Below, piece after piece: positions 1 through 8,602 of a stretch of DNA of 64,000 bases (position 1 is the stretch's first letter; every line of letters starts with the position of its first letter). The stretch comes from Paractinoplanes deccanensis (lineage in GTDB: Bacteria; Actinomycetota; Actinomycetes; Mycobacteriales; Micromonosporaceae): contig NZ_BOMI01000165.1 in assembly GCF_016862115.1 (NCBI RefSeq), positions 1 through 64,000 of the forward strand. The letters run 5' to 3'. The position numbers and the translations under genes are program-made. Under the pieces are notes generated by a model. That model did not search any database and was not told where the DNA came from. It saw only the letters and a program-made list of their open reading frames with translations.

Positions 1-1
1 G

Positions 2-94
2 CCACCGGGCCACCGGGCCACCGGGCCACCGGGCCACCGGGCCACCGGGCCACCGGGCCACCGAGCCACCGAGCCACCGAGCCACCGAGCCACC
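2..94. repeat. 8-bp tandem repeat array
   Basis: Eleven perfect head-to-tail 8-bp units are visible: seven CCACCGGG units, then four CCACCGAG units, then a partial CCACC. The array starts at or before the window edge, so its true length is unknown. The clean switch from GGG to GAG shows that blocks of the variant unit expanded separately. The unit length is not a multiple of three, so an in-frame peptide repeat is unlikely. It ends at a lower-GC stretch. Confidence 0.9.
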
Positions 95-138
95 ATTTTC
101 ACTCGGCGGCCGGTCGGGCAGTTTGCGACATTCAATTG

Positions 139-375
139 TTAGACTGCACGGGCTGCGAAAAGGCCGGGATCAACGGAGTCGCGCACTTCCAGCATAGCGA
201 GCCCCGCAACAGGTTTTGGGGCCACGGAAAAGCGTCCATCCCGCATTTCAACATAATCAAGATAGCGGCCAGCGAGCATCCGCGACAACCATTCGCGTCG
301 CTGCCCCGTGCCTATTGCCGGGCCTCTGAAAGCCACCGCACCAAAGGACCACCGCAAAAGAGGACAGCCGCCCAA
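139..375 (-). other. Lower-GC segment with a doubtful 78-codon reading frame
   Basis: Between the 8-bp array and the sulfatase-fold gene the base composition drops to roughly 55-58% GC, clearly below the surroundings. A minus-strand frame spans it and ends in ...EVRDSVDPGLFAARAV. The text looks protein-like but matches no family I recognise. Codon use is unlike the neighbours (for example CTT, GTT, GAT). It could be the remnant of a transferred gene or a chance frame. The rest of 95-384 holds nothing else I can support. Confidence 0.25.
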
Positions 376-384
376 GGCGCCGGC

Positions 385-2046
385 TCAACGACCGCCCAGC
401 GCCACCCCCGAAGCGCGCCCATACGCCGCGAAGAACTTGTCCCGGAACTCGTCCATGCGCCAGACCGGCGTGTCCTCGGTGGGCCGCAGGCCGTCCTGCC
501 AGCCCCACGAGGCGATCCTGTCGAGGACCGTCCTGTCCTTGGCGATGATGGTCACCGGGACGTCGCGGCTGGCGTTCGGGCCTGTGATGATCGACATGGG
601 CTGGTGGTCGCCGAACATGACCAGGACCAGGTTGTCGTCGCCGTATGTCGTCGCCCACGAGATGAGGCTCTCGACGGAGTAGGCGACCGATTTCGCGTAC
701 TGCTGCTGTGTCCTCGCCGGGTCGTCCCAGAGGGCCGAGCGCTCCACCTCGGTGCCGGCCATGCTGTGGAAGACCGAGCCGTCGCCGATGGTCTTCCAGT
801 CGACCATCGACGGGACGTGGGTCCAGGGTTCGTGGCTGGACGTCAGCGTGATCTCGGCCATCACCGGGCCCTGCGCCTTGGCGTAGATCTCGCGCTGGAA
901 GGTGGCCAGCGTGTACTGATCCGGTATGCGGGACCAGCCGAACTTGGGGCCCTTGTAGCCCATCGTGCGCGAGTCGAGCACGTGGTCGTAGCCGTAGAAC
1001 TTCGCCTCCGGCCAGTCTTCCGTGTTGCCCGGTTCCACGCCCGCCGTCTCCCAGCCGGACTCGTGGAAGGCGCGGGTCAGGGTGAGCCGGTCGCCCTTGA
1101 CCATCTCGTCGTACCGCCGCTGGCTGGTCACCCACAGGCCGGACTGGAACGAGCCGTGCGCCAGCCAGCTGCCCCCGCCGTACGTCGACGACGTCAGCCA
1201 TCCCGTGCGCGCGTGGAAGCCCGCCGCCGTGAGCTGCGCCGACGCCGTCGTGAGGGCCGGGTCGAGCACCGCGTTCATCGCCGGGTCCGTGAGCACGCTG
1301 TGGCCGTAGCTCTCCACCACTCCGATGATCACGTTCTTGCCGCGGAGCCCGGAGACGAGGTCGGCCGGGGCTGCGGACCCATACGGATCATGCTGTACGG
1401 AGGACGCGAACTCCCGTTCGGAGCGGATCGTCGCGGGCACCTGCTTCGCGAGCGTCTTCACCATCGCGGCCGCCGAGTCCGAGGCGACCGGCGAGCGGGG
1501 GTAGAGGGTGAGCCCGCTGAGCGCCAGCGCCAGCCAGACCGCGGACAGGCCGATCAGCGTACGGCGTACCGGAAGCTGATGGTCGCCCGCCACCCGCGCG
1601 AGCCGAACCGCCGCCCAGGTCATGCCCGCCAGCACCGCGACGGTGAGCAGGATCGCCCCGGCCACCGCCAGGTTGGCCGTGGTGTGCCCGTCGGTCTCGG
1701 TGAGCGCGTTGTAGCCGTCGTGCAGCAGCGGCGGGTCGAGCACTGGGTCGAACTTGCGGCCCAGCACCGTCCGGAAGCCCGCGTTCGCGATCTTCAGGAT
1801 GACCAGGACGCCGATGCCGAGGCCGAACAGGGCCGCCACCGGCCGCCGCCACCGGGGGCGGACCGCGAGCACCACCGCGCCCGCGAAGATCAGCTCCAGG
1901 GGGAGGCGGAGGAACGCCCCGGGCAGGAAGGCGCCGTCGGCCGGCCGGGCGATCGTGTCGGGCACCACCAGCGCGGCGACGAGGAGCACGGCCGCGAGGA
2001 CGGTGACCGCCGGGCGGAGGACACGGCGGAGTTGTGCCAAGAGCAT
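385..2046 (-). CDS. Membrane-anchored sulfatase-fold enzyme (alkaline phosphatase superfamily, LTA-synthase-like)
   Basis: This is a 553-residue protein. Hydrophobic segments at about 12-32, 45-63, 70-88, 125-150 and 162-182 precede an extracellular sulfatase-fold domain from about residue 235. Visible metal-site features are the ESYG motif (E245), a Thr/Ser-rich nucleophile region STYGGGSW near residue 288, and a late GDHQP motif. This arrangement is typical of membrane phosphoglycerol or phosphoethanolamine transferases and related hydrolases, so it probably acts on an envelope substrate; the exact reaction is not deducible. It lies 32 bp downstream of the aldehyde dehydrogenase on the same strand and may be co-transcribed. 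No strong ribosome-binding site precedes the ATG. Confidence 0.8.
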   Translation of the reverse strand: MLLAQLRRVLRPAVTVLAAVLLVAALVVPDTIARPADGAFLPGAFLRLPLELIFAGAVVLAVRPRWRRPVAALFGLGIGVLVILKIANAGFRTVLGRKFDPVLDPPLLHDGYNALTETDGHTTANLAVAGAILLTVAVLAGMTWAAVRLARVAGDHQLPVRRTLIGLSAVWLALALSGLTLYPRSPVASDSAAAMVKTLAKQVPATIRSEREFASSVQHDPYGSAAPADLVSGLRGKNVIIGVVESYGHSVLTDPAMNAVLDPALTTASAQLTAAGFHARTGWLTSSTYGGGSWLAHGSFQSGLWVTSQRRYDEMVKGDRLTLTRAFHESGWETAGVEPGNTEDWPEAKFYGYDHVLDSRTMGYKGPKFGWSRIPDQYTLATFQREIYAKAQGPVMAEITLTSSHEPWTHVPSMVDWKTIGDGSVFHSMAGTEVERSALWDDPARTQQQYAKSVAYSVESLISWATTYGDDNLVLVMFGDHQPMSIITGPNASRDVPVTIIAKDRTVLDRIASWGWQDGLRPTEDTPVWRMDEFRDKFFAAYGRASGVALGGR

Positions 2047-2078
2047 GCCGATCAGTACGGAGCGGGGCGGCGCATGGT

Positions 2079-3536
2079 TCAGAAGGGAAGATCACGGCCT
2101 TTGTCGCGCAGGGTGATCCATTGCAGCTCGGTGAAGTCCTCGTCGGCGAAGCGCAGCCCGAACCGGCCCCAGCCGGAGTCCTTGAGCCCGCCGAACGGCA
2201 TCTGCGGCTCGTCGTTCACGGTCTGGTCGTTGATGTGCACGATGCCGACCTCGAGCCGCCGCGCCAGGTCGAGGCTGCCGTACGTGTCCGCCGAGATGAT
2301 CCCCGCGGTCAGCCCGTAGCGCGACGCGTTGGCCCGGCGCACCGCGTCGTCCGCGTCCGCGGCGGTCTCCACCAGCGCCACCGGCCCGAACGTCTCCTCG
2401 AACGCGAGCTCCGCGGCGGCCGGCACGTCGGTGAGCACGGTCGGCGGGAAGCACGGCGGCGCGGCCGTCCCGCCGGTGAGCACCCGCGCGCCGAGGGCCA
2501 CCGCCTCCCGCACCCGCCGCGAGATCAGCGACAGCGCCCATTCATTGATCAAGGGCCCGACCACGGTACGCGGATCGCGCGGGTCGCCGACCGGCAGCGC
2601 GGCCACCTTCGCGACGAACCGGCCGGTGAACTCGGCGGCCACCGGCTCCTCGACGATGATCCGCCGGACGCACATGCAGATCTCCCCCTGGTGCACGAAC
2701 GCCCCGTAGGCCGCCGCGTCCACCGCCAGGGACAGGTCGGCGTCCGCCCGTACGATCAGGGCGTTGTGACCGCTGAGCTGCAGCACCGGCCGCTTGAGGT
2801 GACGCGCCGCGAGCTCGGCCAGGCGGCGCCCGGTGACCGTCGACCCGGTGAAGCTCACCCTGCGCACCAGCGGATGCGTGACCAGCGCGCCGGCGATCTC
2901 GCCGGCGTCACCCGGCGCGTGGGTGACCACGTTGACCGCGCCCGGCGGCAGCCCCGCCGCCGCGAAGATCTCCGCCCACAGGACGCCGCCGGTGATCGGC
3001 GACTCCTCCGAGGGCTTGAGCACCACCGTGTTGCCGAGCGCCAGCGGCCCGGCGATCGCGCGCCCGGCCAGGCTCAGCGCCGCGTTCCAGGGTGCGATCG
3101 CCGCCACGACGCCGACGGGACGGCGTACCGCCAAGGCTCGTGACCCCGGCAGATCGGTGGGCAGCACCTGACCGGTCGGCAGGTGCGCCAGACCGGCCGC
3201 CTGGCGCAGCAGCGCCAGGCAGAAGCCGAGCTGCACGCGCCCGAAGTAGGGCCCGCACCCCGTCTCGGCGGCCAGCAGCTCGAGCACCTCGTCGCCGCGG
3301 CGGGCCAGCTCGTCCGCGGCCCGGATGAAGATCAGCTGCCGTTCGCTCGGCGCCAGCGCCGCCCAGGCGGGGAACGCCGCGTGCGCCGCCTCGACCGCCA
3401 GCCGCGCGTCGTCCCCGTCGCCCGACGAGACCGAGGCGAGGACCTCGCGCGTCCACGGATCGTGGTCGGGATGCCGCCGGCCGCTCAGCGATCCGAGGAC
3501 CGCCCCGCCGATGTGGTGCGACACCTCACGAGCCAT
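2079..3536 (-). CDS. Aldehyde dehydrogenase family protein with catalytic Glu replaced by Gln
   Basis: A 485-residue NAD(P)-dependent aldehyde dehydrogenase of the benzaldehyde/vanillin dehydrogenase type. The ATG at 3536 follows GGAAGGTGG at good spacing and is preferred over upstream frames. Seen in order are PWN (N151), the LKPSEESP cofactor motif, FTGS near 229-232, and HQGEICM with the nucleophile C287. The usual LELGG motif, which carries the general-base Glu, reads LQLSG here (Q253). The paralogue 1 kb away has E253 at the same position. The nucleophile is kept, so thiohemiacetal formation may persist while deacylation should be impaired; it may be slow, specialised or regulatory. It is divergent from the IclR gene. 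Confidence 0.9.
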   Translation of the reverse strand: MAREVSHHIGGAVLGSLSGRRHPDHDPWTREVLASVSSGDGDDARLAVEAAHAAFPAWAALAPSERQLIFIRAADELARRGDEVLELLAAETGCGPYFGRVQLGFCLALLRQAAGLAHLPTGQVLPTDLPGSRALAVRRPVGVVAAIAPWNAALSLAGRAIAGPLALGNTVVLKPSEESPITGGVLWAEIFAAAGLPPGAVNVVTHAPGDAGEIAGALVTHPLVRRVSFTGSTVTGRRLAELAARHLKRPVLQLSGHNALIVRADADLSLAVDAAAYGAFVHQGEICMCVRRIIVEEPVAAEFTGRFVAKVAALPVGDPRDPRTVVGPLINEWALSLISRRVREAVALGARVLTGGTAAPPCFPPTVLTDVPAAAELAFEETFGPVALVETAADADDAVRRANASRYGLTAGIISADTYGSLDLARRLEVGIVHINDQTVNDEPQMPFGGLKDSGWGRFGLRFADEDFTELQWITLRDKGRDLPF

Positions 3537-3595
3537 GGCGAACCACCTTCCGCCGAGGACGGTAGGAGTGCCTTGCGTCACCCGTCAACGCGATG

Positions 3596-3611
3596 TTCGA
3601 ATACCCGGAAC
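3596..3611. promoter_or_regulatory. Candidate IclR operator, copy 1
   Basis: TTCGAATACCCGGAAC lies between the divergent aldehyde dehydrogenase and IclR genes, 20 bp ahead of the IclR start. Thirteen of 16 positions match a second element at 4426-4441, directly upstream of the other aldehyde dehydrogenase. Two near-identical elements flanking an IclR gene suggest binding sites for its product. The function is inferred. Confidence 0.55.
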
Positions 3612-3631
3612 GCCGCTCGAAGGAGTGCTCC

Positions 3632-4438
3632 GTGACCGGACCCGCGTCGAGCACGTCCCAGTCGCTCGAGCGCGGGCTGCGCATCCTCACCGAGCTCGCC
3701 GAGAACGGGCCGGTAATGGGCATCGCCGACCTGGCCCGCGCCGTCGGCCTCAACCGCAGCACCACCCACCGGTACGTGGCGACCCTCGCCGGCCTGGGCT
3801 TCCTCCAGCAGGACCCGGACACGCGCAAGTACTCGCTCGGCCCGCGCGTGGTCGACCTGGGCTTCGCGGCGATCAGCTCCATGGAGATCACCGGCGTGGC
3901 GGCGGGCTACCTCCAGGGCCTCGCCGACGAGACCGGATGCGCGGCCAGCATGGCGGTCCTCGACGGCGGCGACATCGTGTACGTGGAGCGGCGGCGCAGC
4001 CGGCGGCAGTCCGGCGTGCACGTCGACCTCAACCTGCACGTGGGCTCGCGACTGCCGGCGTACTGCACCTCGATGGGCAAGGTTCTGCTGGCCCACCGCG
4101 AGCCGGCGGCGCTGCGGCAGCTGCTCGACCGCACGGACCTCGCCCGCCGCGGCCCGCGCACCATCACCGTGCGCGAGCAGCTGGTAGGAGCGCTGGCCGC
4201 CGTGCGGCGCACCGGCATCGCGGTCAACGACGAGGAGCTGGCGCCCGGCCTGCGCTCGATCGCCGCGCCGATCCGCGACCGGTCCGGCCACGTGATCGCG
4301 GCGATCAACATCGCCGTGCACCTGACGACCTGGACCGCGTCCGTCGAGTCGGTGATCGCGCGGCTGTCCGGGCCGCTGCTGCGGACCGCCTCGGACATCT
4401 CGCACCAGCTCGGCTACCGACCCGATTCGAATATCTGA
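3632..4438 (+). CDS. IclR family transcriptional regulator
   Basis: A 268-residue regulator. The GTG at 3632 is chosen because AAGGAG sits 7 nt upstream (3619-3624). The N-terminal winged helix-turn-helix (about 8-62) includes the LNRSTTHRYV recognition region. The C-terminal IclR effector domain (about 70-260) includes the SMGKVLLA and NDEE segments. It sits between two aldehyde dehydrogenase genes, one divergent and one downstream, and related palindromic elements lie on both sides. The likely role is control of aromatic aldehyde or acid oxidation in response to a small aromatic ligand. The ligand is unknown. Confidence 0.93.
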   Translation: MTGPASSTSQSLERGLRILTELAENGPVMGIADLARAVGLNRSTTHRYVATLAGLGFLQQDPDTRKYSLGPRVVDLGFAAISSMEITGVAAGYLQGLADETGCAASMAVLDGGDIVYVERRRSRRQSGVHVDLNLHVGSRLPAYCTSMGKVLLAHREPAALRQLLDRTDLARRGPRTITVREQLVGALAAVRRTGIAVNDEELAPGLRSIAAPIRDRSGHVIAAINIAVHLTTWTASVESVIARLSGPLLRTASDISHQLGYRPDSNI

Positions 4439-4441
4439 AAC
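4426..4441. promoter_or_regulatory. Candidate IclR operator, copy 2
   Basis: TTCGAATATCTGAAAC overlaps the last codons of the IclR gene and precedes the second aldehyde dehydrogenase by 64 bp. Its first 14 bases are an imperfect palindrome (10 of 14 symmetric). It matches copy 1 at 3596-3611 in 13 of 16 positions. Confidence 0.55.
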
Positions 4442-4505
4442 ACGGTGTTGATTGCTCGGAAACAGGCGGCCTAGGGTCGGCCTACATTTCCCCCGGGAGG
4501 GCACC

Positions 4506-5969
4506 ATGGCACTGCTCGACGAGGACCGCTGGCACGATCTGCTGCACATCGACGGCATGTGGCGCGCCGGCGGCGGCGAGTCCATGGACGTCGTCGAGCC
4601 CGCGACCGGCGGCGCCCTCGCCCGGGTCAACCTCGCCACCCCGGACGACGTGGCCGCCGCCGCCCGCGCGGCCGCCGCCGCCCAGGTGTCGTGGGCAGCG
4701 ACGCCGCACACCGAGCGCGCCGCCGTGCTGCGCCGGGCCGCCGCGCTCTGGGCCGAGCACGCCGAGGAGATCACCTGGTGGAACGTGCGCGAGGTCGGCG
4801 CGATCCCCGGGATGGCCGCGTTCGCCGTGCACACCGCCGAGCAGGAGTGCTGGGAGGCCGCGTCGCTGCCCGGCCGCCCGTACGGCGAGCTCATCCCCAC
4901 CGGCGAGCCGCGGCTGTCGATGACCCGCCGCTACCCGGTCGGCGTGGTCAGCGTGATCTCCCCGTTCAACGTGCCCATCATCCTGGGCATCCGGTCGGTG
5001 GCGCCCGCCCTCGCGCTCGGCAACGCCGTCCTGCTGAAGCCCGACCCCCGCACGGCGGTGACCGGCGGCCTGGTTCTGGCCCGCATCTTCCAGGAGGCCG
5101 GCCTGCCCGACGGTGTGCTCCAGGTGCTGCCCGGCGGCCGCGACGTGGGCGAGGCCGTGGTGACCGCCCCCGAGGTCGCGGTCATCTCGTTCACCGGCTC
5201 GACGGCGGCCGGGCGCCAGGTCGGCGCGCTCGCCGGACAGCACCTCAAGCGCGCCCACCTGGAGCTCGGCGGCAACTCGGCCCTGGTCGTCCTGGAGGAC
5301 GCGGACGTCGACGCCGCGGTCAACCTGGCCGCCTGGGGCAGCTGGTTCCACCAGGGCCAGATCTGCATGACGACCGGACGCCACCTGGTGCACGAGCGCC
5401 TCTACGACGACTTCGTCGAACGCCTCGCGGACAAGGCCGCCAAGCTCCCCGTCGGCGACCCGGCCCGCGACCAGGTCGCCCTGGGCCCGATCATCGACGC
5501 CGGCCAGCGCGACAAAATCCATTCCCTGGTCACCGCCAGCGCCTCCACCGGCGCCCGGGTGGCCGCCGGCGGCGAGTACGACCGCCTCTTCTACCGTCCC
5601 ACGGTCATCACCGAGGCCACTCCCGCCACACCGGCCTTCACCGAGGAGATCTTCGGCCCGGTGGCTCCCGTTGCCCGCTTCGCCAGCCTCGACGAGGCGG
5701 TCTCCCTGGCCACCACGTCCGAGTACGGGCTGTCCCTCGGCATCGTCACCCGGGACGCCATGCGCGGCGTCGAGCTCGCCGACCGCATCCCCACCGGCAT
5801 AGCCCACATCAACGACCAGACCGTCAACGACGAGGCCAACGCCCCGTTCGGCGGCACCGGGGCCTCCGGCACCGGCTCCCGCTTCGGCGGCGCCGCCGCC
5901 AACATCGAGGCGTTCACCGACACCCGCTGGGTCACGGTGCGCAGCCAGCCGGCGTCCTTCCCCTTCTGA
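4506..5969 (+). CDS. Aldehyde dehydrogenase, benzaldehyde/vanillin dehydrogenase type
   Basis: A 487-residue NAD(P)-dependent aldehyde dehydrogenase. The ATG at 4506 follows GGGAGG by 5 nt. All expected residues are present: PFN (N155), LLKPDPRT, FTGS, the general base E253 in LELGG, and C287 in HQGQICM. The HQGQICMTTGRH text is typical of benzaldehyde and vanillin dehydrogenases, so the likely reaction is oxidation of an aromatic aldehyde to the acid. It lies directly downstream of the IclR gene with a candidate operator between them. The Glu-less paralogue at 2079-3536 aligns without gaps around the active site. The two may form a hetero-oligomer or act on related substrates. Confidence 0.93.
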   Translation: MALLDEDRWHDLLHIDGMWRAGGGESMDVVEPATGGALARVNLATPDDVAAAARAAAAAQVSWAATPHTERAAVLRRAAALWAEHAEEITWWNVREVGAIPGMAAFAVHTAEQECWEAASLPGRPYGELIPTGEPRLSMTRRYPVGVVSVISPFNVPIILGIRSVAPALALGNAVLLKPDPRTAVTGGLVLARIFQEAGLPDGVLQVLPGGRDVGEAVVTAPEVAVISFTGSTAAGRQVGALAGQHLKRAHLELGGNSALVVLEDADVDAAVNLAAWGSWFHQGQICMTTGRHLVHERLYDDFVERLADKAAKLPVGDPARDQVALGPIIDAGQRDKIHSLVTASASTGARVAAGGEYDRLFYRPTVITEATPATPAFTEEIFGPVAPVARFASLDEAVSLATTSEYGLSLGIVTRDAMRGVELADRIPTGIAHINDQTVNDEANAPFGGTGASGTGSRFGGAAANIEAFTDTRWVTVRSQPASFPF

Positions 5970-6000
5970 CGCTCCTCACCGCCAACGCCGCCTCTCTTCC

Positions 6001-6059
6001 CGCACCGCAACCCGCGTCCCGCCCCCTGCGCGCACCGCAACCCGCGTTCCGCCACCCCA
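6001..6059. repeat. Two tandem 30-bp direct repeats
   Basis: CGCACCGCAACCCGCGT occurs at 6001-6017 and again at 6031-6047, and the flanking CCGCC-rich sequence is also similar, giving two adjacent copies of about 30 bp. They lie in the 142-bp gap between the aldehyde dehydrogenase and the histidine kinase. No function is apparent. Confidence 0.7.
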
Positions 6060-6111
6060 GCCTTGCGCAAAGCGGACATTTCACCTGCCATGCCCGATAT
6101 CATGATCAGTT

Positions 6112-8148
6112 GTGATCGACTACCGGCTGCTGTTCCGGAGCGCCCCGACGCCCCTGCTGGTGCTCGACCCTGACCTGGTGATCGTCGAGGCGAACGACGC
6201 CTACCTCGCCGCCACCATGACCGAGCGCGAGGACATCGCCGGACGGCACATCTTCGACGCCTTCCCCGACAACCCGGACGACCCGGAAGCCGACGGGGTA
6301 GCCACGCTCGGAGCCTCCCTGCAACGCGTGCTCCGCGACCGCACTGCCGAGGTGATGCCGATCCAGAAGTACGACGTCCCTCAGCCCGGCGGCGGGTTCG
6401 CGACCCGATACTGGGCGCCGGTCACCGTACCGCTGGTCAACGCCCGCGGCGAGGCGGAGCTGCTCGTGCACCGGGTCGAGGACGTCACCGCGTACGTCCT
6501 CTCCCAGACCCCCGACCGGCTCGCCGAGGAGCTGCGGCGGCGCATCGGGCAGGAGGAGGCGGAGCTTCTCTCCCGTCGCCGGCTGCGCCAACAGCAGGCG
6601 GCCCTCCAGGCGCTCGCCGACGGGCTGGACACCGCCGTGTTCGGCTGCGACGGCCTCGGCCACCCGGTGCTGTGCAACGACGCCGCCCGCGCCATCGCCG
6701 GCGACCGGCTCAACGGCGCCCGCGCCGAGCAATGGCCACAAACCCTGCACCTGTACGACGCGACCGGGCGCCCGCTGTCGGAGACGACCAATCCGCTGCT
6801 GAGCGCGCTGCACGGTCAGCACATCCGCGACGCCGAGGTGGTCATGCGGCCACCGGGTGTCCCGCCGCGCACCTTCCGGATGCACGCCCGGCCCGTCGAG
6901 GGCCGCTCCGGCGTGGCCGCCGTGGTCGCGATGCACGACGTGACCGAGCTGCGACGCGCCGCCCGCCTGAGGGAATGCGAGTTCGAGATCGCGAAGGCCA
7001 TCTCGAGCGCCCAGCCCACCGACGACGTCCTGGCCGTCGCGGTCGAACTGATCGGCTCCATCATCGGCTGGGCGGCCACCGAGTTCTGGACCCTCGACGA
7101 GGTGGGCAACGTCCTGCGCCGCACCACGTCCTGGTCACCCAGCGATCACCCGCCGCTCCACACATCCGGCGACACCCTGCCGCCGGGTGACAGCCTCCCC
7201 GCCCGCGCCTGGCAGGACAGCACCCCCCTGTGGGAGTCACCCCTGGGCGACGACCTGGCCTCGCCGCAGGCTGCCGGCGGGCCGCGCCTGCGGGCCGCGC
7301 TGGCCGTTCCGGTGCCGAGCGGCGCCGACGTGCTGGGCGTGCTGGTCTGCTACAGCGAGACGCCGGAGGTGCCGGACGACACCCGCACCGCGATCCTGAC
7401 CGGCATCGGCGCCCAGTTGGGCGGCTTCCTGGAACGCCGCCGCGCCGGCAGCCTCGCCGCCGAGCTCGACCGCGTCCGCAACGAGTACGTCGCGCTGGTC
7501 GGCCACGAGGTGCGCACGCCGTTGACCAGCATCCAGGCGTACGCGGACATGCTGATCGACGACCCCGGCCTCGGCTCCGACGTGCGCGACATGGTCGAGG
7601 TGATCCACCGCAACGCCGGCACCCTCGCCGTCATCGTCGGCAAACTGCTGGACGTCGCCGCCCTGCGCACCGGCCATCTCGAGGTGAACCGCCGCCCGAT
7701 GGACCTGTCGACGGTCGTCCACGAGGCCGCCGAGGCCGCACGCGCCCGCGCCCACAAGGACGTGACCATCGAGGTGAACGCGCCCCCGTCGACCCGGATC
7801 CACGGCGACCCGGACCGCCTGCGCCAGGTCCTCGACGAGCTGGTGAACAACGCACTGATCTGGGCCCCCCAACACTCGACCATCGGCGTCACCTTGAACG
7901 CCGACCCCCACGCCGCGGTCCTGAGCGTGTCGAACACCGGCGAGCCCATCCCCGCCGACGAGCGAAGCCGCCTGTTCGACCTCTTCTTCCGCGGCGGCGC
8001 CGCCCGCCACAGCGCCCGCCCCGGCTTCGGCCTGGGCCTGACCCTGGCCCGCACGGTCGTGGAGCAGCACGGCGGCACCATCGCGGTGAACGACCCCGAG
8101 GAGGCCACCACCGTCTTCTCGGCGCGCCTCCCCATCGGCCCGGCCTGA
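6112..8148 (+). CDS. PAS-PAS-GAF sensor histidine kinase
   Basis: A 678-residue kinase without transmembrane segments, hence probably cytoplasmic. Domains in order: PAS (about 1-130), a linker helix, a second PAS (about 160-280), GAF (about 290-440), a HisKA dimerisation domain with phospho-acceptor H465 in GHEVRTP, and HATPase (about 555-678) with an N-box region (VNNALI) and a G box (GFGLGL). The start is the GTG at 6112. No response regulator is adjacent, so it is an orphan here. The ligand may be a small molecule, redox state or light-dependent cofactor; the sequence does not say. Confidence 0.9.
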   Translation: MIDYRLLFRSAPTPLLVLDPDLVIVEANDAYLAATMTEREDIAGRHIFDAFPDNPDDPEADGVATLGASLQRVLRDRTAEVMPIQKYDVPQPGGGFATRYWAPVTVPLVNARGEAELLVHRVEDVTAYVLSQTPDRLAEELRRRIGQEEAELLSRRRLRQQQAALQALADGLDTAVFGCDGLGHPVLCNDAARAIAGDRLNGARAEQWPQTLHLYDATGRPLSETTNPLLSALHGQHIRDAEVVMRPPGVPPRTFRMHARPVEGRSGVAAVVAMHDVTELRRAARLRECEFEIAKAISSAQPTDDVLAVAVELIGSIIGWAATEFWTLDEVGNVLRRTTSWSPSDHPPLHTSGDTLPPGDSLPARAWQDSTPLWESPLGDDLASPQAAGGPRLRAALAVPVPSGADVLGVLVCYSETPEVPDDTRTAILTGIGAQLGGFLERRRAGSLAAELDRVRNEYVALVGHEVRTPLTSIQAYADMLIDDPGLGSDVRDMVEVIHRNAGTLAVIVGKLLDVAALRTGHLEVNRRPMDLSTVVHEAAEAARARAHKDVTIEVNAPPSTRIHGDPDRLRQVLDELVNNALIWAPQHSTIGVTLNADPHAAVLSVSNTGEPIPADERSRLFDLFFRGGAARHSARPGFGLGLTLARTVVEQHGGTIAVNDPEEATTVFSARLPIGPA

Positions 8149-8200
8149 GACACACCTGCCCGGCCACCCGGCACCGTCCGGTGTCAGCCCACGCCCGACA

Positions 8201-8274
8201 CCTGAAACGCGCCGGGCGGCCCGGCCCAGCCGTCAAGGGCCCGCACGCCTCACGCCTGAAAGGCGCCGGGCGGC
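8201..8274. repeat. Echo of a gene 3' end downstream of its stop codon
   Basis: CCTGAAACGCGCCGGGCGGC (8201-8220) and CCTGAAAGGCGCCGGGCGGC (8255-8274) differ at one position in 20. The second copy encodes the last residues (PPGAFQ) of the minus-strand gene at 8250-8501. The first lies beyond its stop codon. A similar 3'-end duplication is seen at 13882-13948. Confidence 0.75.
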
Positions 8275-8501
8275 ACCTCGACCCCCGTGGCCAGGGCCGT
8301 GAAGCCCACCAACGGGCCGCCGTCCGGTGTCATGTATGCCAACGTCACTCCACTCTCGACATCGAGCACGTGGCACACCGGCCGCGGCTTCCTCGGCGGC
8401 GGCGCCAGCATCACCGACCACGCCGCCCGCCCGATGGTCTCCGGCGGAACGGAACGTTCCGCTCCGCCAAGGCGAGCACCCCAGCATGCCGAGCACCACA
8501 T
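8250..8501 (-). CDS. Small hypothetical protein, 83 residues
   Basis: The ATG at 8501 follows GAGGGA at reasonable spacing. The N-terminus has a CxxC pair (MWCSACW), and a further Cys-His pair follows near 43-44 (VCHVLDVE). The C-terminal half (GVTLAYMTPDGGPLVGFTAL) reads as an ordinary folded domain. I do not recognise the family; a small zinc-binding protein is possible. Part of the coding sequence is a 26-bp palindrome (8443-8468), repeated in degenerate form just upstream. A chance frame cannot be excluded. Confidence 0.45.
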   Translation of the reverse strand: MWCSACWGARLGGAERSVPPETIGRAAWSVMLAPPPRKPRPVCHVLDVESGVTLAYMTPDGGPLVGFTALATGVEVPPGAFQA

Positions 8502-8538
8502 GACACGTCCCTCACACGGAACGGAACATTCCGCTCCG
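8443..8538. repeat. Pair of GGAACGTTCC-centred palindromes
   Basis: A 26-bp palindrome at 8443-8468 has arms beginning GGCGGA and ending TCCGCC around CGGAACGTTCCG, with a single mismatched pair. A second copy, CGGAACGGAACATTCCGCTC plus CG, occupies 8517-8538. One lies inside the 83-residue gene and the other just upstream of it. They could be operators or a REP-like family that recurs around the genome. Confidence 0.7.
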
Positions 8539-8602
8539 CGGACCGGGCTCGCCGACGTGCTTGCGGGTTCAGGGCACTCGAGTTTCCGTGGCGCCGTGCC
8601 GG

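Noticed and set aside
136..2319. Long plus-strand frame across the sulfatase-fold gene
   Set aside because: Arg/His/Pro-rich shadow text; the minus strand has transmembrane helices and metal-site motifs.
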